From an uncultured Clostridia bacterium (GTDB taxonomy: Bacteria; Bacillota; Clostridia; TANB77; CAG-508), in the NCBI GenBank assembly GCA_947630155.1, contig CANRGM010000018.1, positions 1-18,123 on the forward strand: a DNA stretch of 18,123 nt, given 5' to 3'. This document shows positions 1 through 5,743 of this stretch, piece after piece. Each line of letters opens with the position of its first letter. The first letter of the stretch is position 1. The translations under genes and the position numbers were made by a program. Under the pieces are notes generated by a model that searched no databases, was not told the origin of the DNA, and worked only from the letters and a program-made list of their open reading frames with translations.

Positions 1-91
1 AAATCTAACAATTTTTTAAATAAGTGTACGAAAGTATCGAAAAATAAATAAATCCCCAGAATCAAAAACTCATACTATTCTTAAAAATCGT

Positions 92-120
92 TTGACAAAT
101 ATAAAAAATAATGCTATACT
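92..120 (+). promoter_or_regulatory. Near-consensus sigma-A promoter
   Basis: TTGACA (92-97), a 17-base spacer and TATACT (115-120) make a strong housekeeping promoter. Transcription would start near 127. No gene of normal size follows for nearly 280 bases; the first structure downstream is a terminator hairpin at 169-197, so the simplest product is a short untranslated RNA of about 70 bases. The only ATG ORF inside it (148-177) codes for 9 residues. Confidence 0.75.
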
Positions 121-126
121 AATAAT

Positions 127-197
127 AGCTTAAGCAAAAAGTCAAATGAAGATGACAATATGTACTAAGGTGTGAATGTCGGTTCACATCTTTTTTT
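127..197 (+). ncRNA. Putative short RNA ending in an intrinsic terminator
   Basis: Bounded by the promoter at 92-120 and by a hairpin with an 8-bp stem (169-176 with 183-190, one G-U pair) and loop TGTCGG (177-182), followed by seven T (191-197). This is a standard Rho-independent terminator on the plus strand. The RNA contains TTAAGCAA (130-137) and ATGACAAT (152-159), and inverted copies of both lie at 282-289 and 272-279. No RNA family was recognised. The alternative is the 5' leader of the dehydrogenase gene at 406, with the hairpin acting as an attenuator. Confidence 0.5.
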
Positions 198-201
198 GTG
201 T

Positions 202-235
202 AAAAAAAACTAGATAGTTGTCGGACTACCTAGTT
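202..235 (-). terminator. Minus-strand intrinsic terminator, back to back with the plus-strand one
   Basis: On the minus strand a stem (230-235 with 208-213, and 225-228 with 215-218, one A-C mismatch between) encloses the loop CCGACA and is followed by eight T (complement of 202-209). No minus-strand gene lies to its right before 9520, so it probably ends a short RNA that starts between about 255 and 400. That RNA would also carry the hairpin at 237-255 (6-7 bp stem, 5-base loop). Its loop is the exact complement of the loop at 177-182. Confidence 0.5.
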
Positions 236-236
236 T

Positions 237-405
237 AAGACTACTTTCTAGTCTTTGTCGTCATGGTCGCAATTGTCATTATTGCTTAAAAGTAATAATA
301 CAGTTAAACGCCATATTAAATAAAAGTCTCCAATTTAAAACCCCTTATGAATAATAAGAAGAAAAATGTAAATAATACATTTAAATTAAACATTTGGAGG
401 TAATT
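237..405. other. Gene-free stretch with small hairpins upstream of the dehydrogenase gene
   Basis: Contains a hairpin at 237-255, the inverted copies of the 130-159 segments at 272-289, and a 7-bp hairpin at 364-382 just upstream of the ribosome-binding site at 396-400. No convincing promoter for the gene at 406 was found. On the minus strand only a 12-codon ATG ORF (starting at 279) is present. Bases 1-91 show nothing recognisable. Confidence 0.4.
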
Positions 406-1533
406 ATGAAAGCTCTTGTTTATGATGGTATTCAAAAAGTTGCTTGTAGGGATGTAAAAGATCCTATTATTGAAAAAGATGATGATATTATTGTTAAAGT
501 AACATCAACTGCTATTTGCGGTTCTGATTTGCATCTAATACACGGATTGGTAAAAGGGATGTATGATGGATTTGTATTAGGACACGAGACTATGGGAATT
601 GTAGAGGAAGTTGGTAAAGATGTACGAAATATAAAAAAAGGTGATAGAGTTGTTATTCCATTTCCAGTGGCATGTGGACACTGCTTTTTTTGTGATCACC
701 AAGAATATAGTCAATGTGATAATAGTAATGAGTATGGGGAAGCAGGGGGATTATTAGGATATAGTAAATCTTATGGAAATTATGCTGGGGGACAGGCTGA
801 ATATATTAGAGTTCCTCATGCAAATGTTGGACCTAAAGTAGTACCTGAAGAATTAAAAGATGAACAGGTTTTATTTTTAACTGATATAATTCCAACTTCG
901 CTTTGGGGAACAGAGATAGCAAATGTAAAAAAAGGAGATACTGTTGTTGTTCTTGGTTGTGGTCCTGTGGGGCTTCTTACTATAAAGTGGTGTATTTTAA
1001 AAGGAGCTTCTAGGGTAATTGCTGTAGATAGAGTTGGATATAGATTAGAGCATGCGAAAAAGTATGGAGCAGAAATTTTAAATTTTGAGGAATATGATGA
1101 GACAGGAGCATATATTAAAGAAATTACACATGGTGGGGCAGATTGTGTAATAGATTGTGTTGGTATAGATGGTAAGATGTCAATTATGGAAAAGGTTGAA
1201 ACTGCTTTAAAATTACAAGGTGGTTCTAAGTCTGCTATTGAAATAGCTTCACAGGCAGTTAGAAAATGTGGACATATAGCATTAGTTGGGGTATATGGAA
1301 CAAAATATAATAATTTTCCACTTGGTAATATGTTTACTAGGAATGTAACTTTAAAAATGGGACAATGTCCTGCAACAAGATATGTGGAACCTGTGTTAGA
1401 AATGATAAAAAAAGGAGAGTTTGATGCGACAGATATAATTACTCATACTTTACCTTTAGAAGATGGTAGACATGCTTATGAAATATTTGATGCTAAAGAG
1501 GATAGTTGTATAAAAGTTATATTAAAACCGTAG
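406..1533 (+). CDS. Zinc-dependent alcohol dehydrogenase family protein (MDR superfamily)
   Basis: A 375-residue medium-chain dehydrogenase/reductase, predicted to oxidise an alcohol or reduce an aldehyde or ketone with NAD in the cytoplasm. Catalytic-zinc ligands are visible at Cys38 (ICGSD), His60-Glu61 (GHE) and probably Asp160. The structural-zinc lobe has Cys90, Cys93, Cys96 and Cys104. The Rossmann motif GCGPVG lies at 184-189, with Asp208 at the end of the next strand, which favours NAD over NADP. Length and the inserted segment after the structural zinc resemble the glutathione-independent formaldehyde dehydrogenase-like subgroup, but the substrate cannot be read from sequence. ATG 406 is chosen because GGAGG (396-400) sits 5 bases upstream; an in-frame TTG at 394 would put the ribosome-binding site inside the gene. 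It stands alone, with no obvious operon partner. Confidence 0.9.
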   Translation: MKALVYDGIQKVACRDVKDPIIEKDDDIIVKVTSTAICGSDLHLIHGLVKGMYDGFVLGHETMGIVEEVGKDVRNIKKGDRVVIPFPVACGHCFFCDHQEYSQCDNSNEYGEAGGLLGYSKSYGNYAGGQAEYIRVPHANVGPKVVPEELKDEQVLFLTDIIPTSLWGTEIANVKKGDTVVVLGCGPVGLLTIKWCILKGASRVIAVDRVGYRLEHAKKYGAEILNFEEYDETGAYIKEITHGGADCVIDCVGIDGKMSIMEKVETALKLQGGSKSAIEIASQAVRKCGHIALVGVYGTKYNNFPLGNMFTRNVTLKMGQCPATRYVEPVLEMIKKGEFDATDIITHTLPLEDGRHAYEIFDAKEDSCIKVILKP

Positions 1534-1588
1534 TGGATAAGTGGGGATGACATTTTAGGACACGGAGTCAATACCAACTTAAGAAAAA

Positions 1589-1630
1589 ATTCTATAAAAT
1601 ATTGAAAAACTCAATAATGCAATATAGAAT
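1589..1630 (+). promoter_or_regulatory. Promoter of the DUF3800 gene, embedded in an inverted repeat
   Basis: TTGAAA (1602-1607), a 17-base spacer and TAGAAT (1625-1630) form a promoter with 5/6 matches in each box. The same bases form nested inverted repeats: ATTCTATA (1589-1596) with TATAGAAT (1623-1630), and TATTGA (1600-1605) with TCAATA (1611-1616). A dyad covering both promoter boxes is what a repressor operator looks like, possibly for autoregulation (inference). Transcription would start near 1637. Confidence 0.6.
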
Positions 1631-1666
1631 ATATTTATGATAGTTACTATATTTAAGGAGCAAAAT

Positions 1667-2476
1667 ATGAATGAAAACAATGAAGAAAATATACAAAATA
1701 TTTATATAAATATGGATGATTCTGGAAGATTGGTTAAAGGAGAACCAAAAGAATTAGTATTTGTCTATGGTGGGGTATTTTTTCTATCTTTAAAAGAACA
1801 GGAAGATTTTTCCAGACAATACAAATCTTTAGTAAACTTAATAAAACCTAAATATTGCCAAGATTTCAGAAAAGACACTAATATACAAAACAAATTTTGT
1901 CTGACACATAATCATCAAAATTGTAAATATATTTGTCCAGAGTTAAAATCAAATATGTTAGAACCTTCTGATAGAAGAAGATTATTAAATTTTATAAAAA
2001 AATATGATACTACAGTAGCTGTTGTATCTAATCATAAAGTTAAAGATTACATATTTGATAGTAAAGCATCTAAAGGTCGATTTAAAGATTATATTATAAA
2101 AAGAGAAGTAAAGAGAATTGTCGAAAATTTAATTTCTCAAAATAGAATAAATCCAAATAGTCCTGTTAAACTTATTCTTAATTTAGATGAACAATCAACA
2201 GTATCAAATGGATATTATGATTTAGAAAGCAGTATAAAAGAAGAATTACAGTTTGGAATTTTGAATTATGATTATGGAATTAGCTTTCCTCCCATCCTTT
2301 CATCTGTTTCTGTAAAAGTAAAGTATAAAAATTCTTATTATAACTATCCTGTACAAGCAGCTGATTTATTAGTAGGAGAAGTTAGACATTGTTATTATAA
2401 TTATTTACAGAATCAGGATTTTTCAATATATAGAAAAAAGACTAATTTTTTAAATACATCAATTTATCTACCATAA
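1667..2476 (+). CDS. DUF3800 domain-containing protein
   Basis: A 269-residue protein of the DUF3800 family, which is thought to have an RNase H-like fold and whose function is not established. Family hallmarks are the N-terminal acidic motif MDDSG (Asp17-Asp18), a central strand ending in Asp (LNLDEQ, Asp174) and the C-terminal QAADLLVGEVRH motif (Asp233), which together could hold a metal in an active site. An insertion after the first third carries Cys64, Cys78, His81, His83, Cys86 and Cys90, which could bind zinc. ATG 1667 is preferred over ATG 1637 because AAGGAG (1655-1660) lies 6 bases upstream. It has its own promoter. The stop codon overlaps the terminator tract of a convergent small RNA. 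The nearest good plus-strand terminator is at 2702-2744, so its mRNA may run antisense through that RNA. Confidence 0.85.
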   Translation: MNENNEENIQNIYINMDDSGRLVKGEPKELVFVYGGVFFLSLKEQEDFSRQYKSLVNLIKPKYCQDFRKDTNIQNKFCLTHNHQNCKYICPELKSNMLEPSDRRRLLNFIKKYDTTVAVVSNHKVKDYIFDSKASKGRFKDYIIKREVKRIVENLISQNRINPNSPVKLILNLDEQSTVSNGYYDLESSIKEELQFGILNYDYGISFPPILSSVSVKVKYKNSYYNYPVQAADLLVGEVRHCYYNYLQNQDFSIYRKKTNFLNTSIYLP

Positions 2477-2503
2477 AAAAAGAAGTCAGTTAACTGACTT
2501 CTT
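2475..2503 (-). terminator. Intrinsic terminator of the small RNA, overlapping the DUF3800 stop codon
   Basis: A perfect palindrome (2480-2503, core GTCAGTTAACTGAC) is followed on the minus strand by a run of T (complement of 2475-2480). On the plus strand the hairpin is followed by CCAGAC rather than T, so it should terminate only leftward transcription. Confidence 0.8.
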
Positions 2504-2588
2504 CCAGACAAGTAGGTGTATTCAAACTACACTTAATTTTTCAATCTAACATTGTCTGTACACCGAACAAAGGTTATCTCCTTCTGGT
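2475..2588 (-). ncRNA. Putative structured small RNA convergent with the DUF3800 gene
   Basis: A transcription unit of about 114 bases is defined on the minus strand by a promoter (2595-2623) and an intrinsic terminator (2475-2503). No ORF of note lies inside: after AAGGAG (2584-2579) only a 9-codon frame from a TTG is possible. Inside, GGTGTA (2564-2559) and CAGACAA (2558-2552) can pair with TACACC (2520-2515) and TTGTCTG (2511-2505), an interleaved order that gives a pseudoknot. Two alternatives compete: a local hairpin of GTGTA (2532-2528) with TACAC (2520-2516), and CCAGA at the 5' end with TCTGG (2508-2504). Structured RNA motifs next to DUF3800 genes have been described before, and this may be a member or relative. 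Expression and structure are inference. Confidence 0.6.
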
Positions 2589-2594
2589 ATAATA

Positions 2595-2623
2595 ATTGTA
2601 ACATTAAAAGAATTCTTTGTCAA
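2595..2623 (-). promoter_or_regulatory. Sigma-A promoter of the small RNA
   Basis: Read on the minus strand: TTGACA (2623-2618), a 17-base spacer, TACAAT (2600-2595). The expected start is near 2588. An overlapping plus-strand extended -10 (TGGTATAAT, 2585-2593) lacks a good -35 box and is considered less likely. Confidence 0.75.
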
Positions 2624-2701
2624 CAATTATATATATATCTTATGCAAAAAATTTAATATTATTAAAAAAATATTTATGTAGATAATATTGAAAAAAGTTC
2701 A

Positions 2702-2744
2702 AATATAGCACTTAGAGATTACTCCCATAAATGCTATATTTTTT
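2702..2744 (+). terminator. Intrinsic terminator
   Basis: A 9-bp stem (AATATAGCA 2702-2710 with TGCTATATT 2732-2740) with a 21-base loop is followed by a run of T to 2744. It is the first plausible plus-strand terminator after the DUF3800 gene. The rest of the gap (2624-2838) is A+T-rich with no other structure recognised apart from the promoter described next. Confidence 0.6.
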
Positions 2745-2777
2745 ACTAAAAATACTGTTTATTCTATTTATTATGTA

Positions 2778-2806
2778 TAGACATCTATGAAGAAAATTGG
2801 TATAAT
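2778..2806 (+). promoter_or_regulatory. Extended -10 promoter of the deleted acetyltransferase remnant
   Basis: TAGACA (2778-2783), a 17-base spacer and TATAAT (2801-2806) preceded by TGG make a good promoter. The -10 box and leader are repeated almost unchanged at 4657-4697 ahead of the intact gene, but that copy has a weaker -35 region. Confidence 0.6.
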
Positions 2807-2921
2807 TTAAAAAATAAATCTTTTAGGAGAATGAGGATATGTTAAAAATATATAATCTAAAAGACATGCCAAGATATATAGATGAAGTTGCAATTCTTAC
2901 TCAAAAAGAATGGGGACAAAA
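2790..2921 (+). repeat. Direct repeat, copy 1 (other copy 4649-4780)
   Basis: About 132 bases covering the -10 box, leader, ribosome-binding site and first 28 codons of an acetyltransferase gene. They match 4649-4780 at a constant offset of 1859 bases with only a few substitutions and no gaps. The leader and coding parts are equally conserved, which indicates recent duplication. Confidence 0.85.
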
Positions 2922-2937
2922 GGATTTAAATAAATAG
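2839..2937 (+). pseudogene. Internally deleted copy of the GNAT-kinase gene (32 codons left)
   Basis: The 32-residue frame starts MLKIYNLKDMPRYIDEVAIL, nearly identical to the start of the protein at 4698, and ends GQKDLNK then stop. Its last 21 bases (2915-2935) are identical to 5620-5640 near the 3' end of the intact gene. The remnant is therefore the first 28 or so codons joined to codons near the C terminus, with about 850 bases missing between. GACAAAA occurs at both deletion ends in the intact gene (4774 and 5620), so slippage or recombination at microhomology is likely. The ribosome-binding site AGGAG (2825-2829) is intact, so the peptide may still be translated. It ends 14 bases before the methyltransferase gene and may act as a translated leader for it. 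Confidence 0.8.
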
Positions 2938-2951
2938 ATGGGAGAAATAAA

Positions 2952-3539
2952 ATGGACAATCCAAATGAATATTATAAAGCAACAATGAATAAACAAACTT
3001 CAAGACTAATAAAAATATTCTTTAATAATAAATATAATCAAAAATTAACAGGAAATATAGCAGTAGATTTAGGATGTGGTACAGGAAATGATACAGAATT
3101 CTTGATTTCAAAAGGATTTAAAGTTACTGCAGTAGATAATGAAGAACAAGTAAAAGAAATTTTAGATAGTAAAAATATTGATAAAGCAAATTTAAATGTT
3201 GTAATAGGTGATTTTTCAAAGATTGAAATACCCAAAGCAGATTTGATTTTAGCCAATTTGAGCTTATTCTTTGTAAAGGATAATTTTGATGAATTCTTAA
3301 ATAATCTATTAGAAAGAATTAATGACAAAGGTTTTTTTGTTGCTAATTTTTTAGGAAAAGAAGATGATTGGAATGGAAGTAAAACAACAATGGAAAAAGA
3401 AAAATTATTAGATCATTTTAAAGCTTTCGATATTAATTATTTTTCAGAAGAAAAGTATTATAAAGACACAGCATTCGGCAAAAATAAATTTTGGCATGTT
3501 TATACGGTTATTGCACAAAAAAATAGACAAGGGGCTTGA
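2952..3539 (+). CDS. Class I SAM-dependent methyltransferase
   Basis: A 195-residue single-domain methyltransferase predicted to transfer a methyl group from S-adenosylmethionine to an unknown small molecule or other substrate in the cytoplasm. Motif I is VDLGCGTGN (38-46), the ribose-binding acidic residue is Asp62 (TAVDN), and a motif IV-like segment reads ADLILANLSLFF. The C-terminal half (GKEDDWNG to FWHVYTVIAQ) recalls TehB-like small methyltransferases, but this is only a loose resemblance. GGGAG (2940-2944) lies 7 bases before ATG 2952. The gene follows the deleted GNAT remnant by 14 bases and was probably placed under that gene's promoter by the deletion. Its TGA is in the same frame as the next coding region. 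Confidence 0.85.
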   Translation: MDNPNEYYKATMNKQTSRLIKIFFNNKYNQKLTGNIAVDLGCGTGNDTEFLISKGFKVTAVDNEEQVKEILDSKNIDKANLNVVIGDFSKIEIPKADLILANLSLFFVKDNFDEFLNNLLERINDKGFFVANFLGKEDDWNGSKTTMEKEKLLDHFKAFDINYFSEEKYYKDTAFGKNKFWHVYTVIAQKNRQGA

Positions 3540-3560
3540 GAAAAAGGAGGGGTTTATATC

Positions 3561-4649
3561 GTAAGCAAAAAAAAGTTATTAATTAGTTTAATTATTATTC
3601 TTATATTAATTATTGGATTTTTTATATTTTTCAATAAATCAAGTGAAACTATACTAGAAACCTATACAATGAACGAGCAGGGTTTAATGAAAAATGATAA
3701 AAATATTCTAGATGAAAAATTTGATGAAAAAGGAAATTTGATATATTACAAATATAAATCACCAAATAACGATAGCATTTCAGAATTTAATTTTAAATAC
3801 AAATATGATGATAGTGATAGGATTACTGAGGTCAGTTTAGATGATAAAGATTATATACAAATAGAGTATGATGAAAATAATAAAATATCAAATATTAATG
3901 AAAGTATATTAAATTCTTTGTCTAACAATAATGATTTTATTCAATTCTCTTTTAATTATTTATCAAATGATGAAATAATTGTTGATAAAAATATTACTAA
4001 TTCTAAGGACAACGAAAATGAATACACACAACATTTTACCTTGAGTTACAAGGATATAGATTATAATAATAAAAAATGTATTTTACTAACTGAAAAAGAT
4101 GATGAGGAAACAAATGTCTTCGAAATCTTATACGAAAAAAATGAAAAAAATATTGATTATAGTAATTTTTATGAATTAATAAATATTATACCTCTAGGAT
4201 ATTTTACAGAAGACAATAGCTTTAAATTTACTAATAGCTATAATAATTCTCTATTATTAATATATCCTTCAATTTACACTGGAAATATAATATATGTAAA
4301 TAATTATATAAAAGTAAACCAATATTCGGATTATATAAATATGAAATCAAATAATTATTATGATAATTCAAATAGACTTTTGAAACAGGAATCCAATGGT
4401 TATGAAACTGACCAAACCATATATTGCATGTATAAATCAATTAACTCAAAAGAATATTATGAGTATAGAATTGTGAAAATCTATTCTAGTTCATCAACTG
4501 AATATACATATATTCAAAACAAAATATATTTGGATGACAACAATAATATTTATAAAAAAGAGACCTTAAAATCTGATAAAATAGACGAAAAAGAATATAC
4601 TTCTAAGCTTAAGAAGTTTGAAAAATATTTTGAAAAAGAAAATGTTTAA
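3561..4649 (+). CDS. Membrane-anchored YD-repeat-like protein, non-standard or lost start codon
   Basis: The open frame runs from just after the methyltransferase TGA. GGAGGGG (3546-3552) is an excellent ribosome-binding site, but the codon 8 bases later is GTA, not GTG, and no ATG, GTG or TTG occurs in frame until ATG 3669, which has no ribosome-binding site. From 3561 the product would be 362 residues: a positively charged start (SKKK), a membrane segment (LLISLIIILILIIGFFIFF), then an outside domain with scattered units of YD/RHS-repeat style (FDEKGNLIYY, YDDSDRITEV, YDENNKISNI, YDNSNRLLKQ, LDDNNNIYKK). Function unknown. Starting at 3669 would remove the anchor. Either an ATC (3558) or GTA start is used, or the gene has lost its start and is decaying; the long intact frame suggests recent loss or real use. 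Confidence 0.6.
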   Translation, partial: VSKKKLLISLIIILILIIGFFIFFNKSSETILETYTMNEQGLMKNDKNILDEKFDEKGNLIYYKYKSPNNDSISEFNFKYKYDDSDRITEVSLDDKDYIQIEYDENNKISNINESILNSLSNNNDFIQFSFNYLSNDEIIVDKNITNSKDNENEYTQHFTLSYKDIDYNNKKCILLTEKDDEETNVFEILYEKNEKNIDYSNFYELINIIPLGYFTEDNSFKFTNSYNNSLLLIYPSIYTGNIIYVNNYIKVNQYSDYINMKSNNYYDNSNRLLKQESNGYETDQTIYCMYKSINSKEYYEYRIVKIYSSSSTEYTYIQNKIYLDDNNNIYKKETLKSDKIDEKEYTSKLKKFEKYFEKENV

Positions 4650-4780
4650 AGAAAATTGGTATAATTAAAAAAATAAATCTTTTAGGAGAATGAAGATATG
4701 TTAAAAATATATAATTTAAAAGACAAGCCAAGATATATAGAAGAAGTTGCAATTCTTACTCAAAAGGAATGGGGACAAAA
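4649..4780 (+). repeat. Direct repeat, copy 2 (other copy 2790-2921)
   Basis: The intact-gene copy of the repeat. It includes an extended -10 promoter (TGGTATAAT, 4657-4665) without a good -35 box, and the ribosome-binding site AGGAG (4684-4688) ahead of ATG 4698. Identity with copy 1 stops near 4780, where the remnant jumps to sequence matching 5627 onward. Confidence 0.85.
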
Positions 4781-5675
4781 AAATTTATCAAGGGAAGAAT
4801 TTGAAACAAAAGTAAAAAATAAAATCTTGAAAATCAAATCAAATTTTGAGAATCCTAATTACTGCAAGCTGATATTATTAGAGAACGATAGTTTAGTTGG
4901 CTTTATTTCAATATTTCCGACAGATGGAGATGAGAAAAAAGATTTATCTCCATGGTATGCAACGATGTATGTTAAGGAAAAATATAGAGGGAAGGGTTAT
5001 TCAAAGATACTTAATAATGCAATTTTAGCTGAGGCTAGAAAAAGAAACATTAGTAAATTATATTTAAAGACTGATTTAGAGAACTACTATGAAAAATTCG
5101 GTGCAAAATTTTTGGAAGTATTATCTAGTGGAGAGAAATTATATTGTTTTGATATACTAACTAATAGAATATCAATTATAGGTGGCTCTGGAAGTGGAAA
5201 AAGCACGTTGGCAAATATATTATCAAAAGAATTAGATATACCTGCTGTACATTTGGATGGCATAAACTATAATGCTAATTGGGTTGAAATAGATAAGAGT
5301 GAAAGAGATAATATTATTTTGTCTAAAGCCAATGAAGAAAAATGGATTATTGATGGAAATTATAATAAAACATTAAAAGAGAGATTAGATAAAGCTGATT
5401 TAATAATTTGGTTAGATTATTCTACCTTTGCTCAGTTAAAGGGTGTTTGTAAAAGAATTTGTAAAAATTATAATAAAGAGAAACCGGATATTCCAGGATG
5501 CAAAGAACGTATTGATTTTACTTTTCTAAGATATGTAATAACATATAACAGGAAAAAAAGACCAAAGATTATTGAACTTTTAAATTATATTCCTGATGAG
5601 AAGATTTTGGTATTTAAAAGACAAAAGGATTTAAATAAATGGCTTAAAGATTATTATACATATAAGGGAGATTAA
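4698..5675 (+). CDS. Fusion protein: GNAT acetyltransferase plus FlaR/adenylate-kinase-like P-loop kinase
   Basis: A 325-residue two-domain protein. Residues 1-150 are a GNAT N-acetyltransferase: the acetyl-CoA loop is RGKGYS (97-102), after the strand ATMYVKEKY, and the C-terminal YYEKFGAKFLE pattern is typical. Residues 155-325 form a small P-loop kinase of the FlaR/topology-modulation, adenylate-kinase-like group: Walker A GGSGSGKST (162-170), HLDGINYN (185-192), IIDGNYNKTL (217-226) and WLD (238-240). Together they could modify and phosphorylate a small molecule, but no substrate is evident. An internally deleted copy of the same gene lies at 2839-2937. PepD follows 68 bases downstream with a hairpin between. 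A single polypeptide is supported by an uninterrupted frame through the join. Confidence 0.85.
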   Translation: MLKIYNLKDKPRYIEEVAILTQKEWGQKNLSREEFETKVKNKILKIKSNFENPNYCKLILLENDSLVGFISIFPTDGDEKKDLSPWYATMYVKEKYRGKGYSKILNNAILAEARKRNISKLYLKTDLENYYEKFGAKFLEVLSSGEKLYCFDILTNRISIIGGSGSGKSTLANILSKELDIPAVHLDGINYNANWVEIDKSERDNIILSKANEEKWIIDGNYNKTLKERLDKADLIIWLDYSTFAQLKGVCKRICKNYNKEKPDIPGCKERIDFTFLRYVITYNRKKRPKIIELLNYIPDEKILVFKRQKDLNKWLKDYYTYKGD

Positions 5676-5691
5676 AGATTATAATTTTTTG

Positions 5692-5719
5692 TAGACAAAG
5701 GGGACGGAGTTTTTGTCTA
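5692..5719 (+). other. Hairpin between the fusion gene and pepD
   Basis: TAGACAAA (5692-5699) pairs with TTTGTCTA (5712-5719) around a G-rich loop (GGGGACGGAGTT). There is no T run after it, so it is unlikely to be an efficient terminator. A similar core, GGACACGGAGT, occurs at 1558-1568 after the dehydrogenase gene. Possibly a small dispersed palindromic element, or an mRNA processing or stability hairpin. Confidence 0.4.
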
Positions 5720-5743
5720 TAAATGAATTTTAAGGAGAGAAAT

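Noticed and set aside
116..145. Minus-strand promoter TTGACT-N18-TAGTAT overlapping the 92-120 promoter
   Set aside because: The boxes are reasonable, but it would transcribe leftward into the window edge where no gene or terminator can be seen. Too little support.
1637..1666. Earlier start ATG 1637 for the DUF3800 gene
   Set aside because: It coincides with the predicted transcription start and has no ribosome-binding site; ATG 1667 has AAGGAG at correct spacing.
2585..2593. Plus-strand extended -10 TGGTATAAT as a promoter for a second small RNA ending at 2744
   Set aside because: There is no -35 element, and the site lies at the start point of the better-supported minus-strand promoter. 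Possible, but weak.
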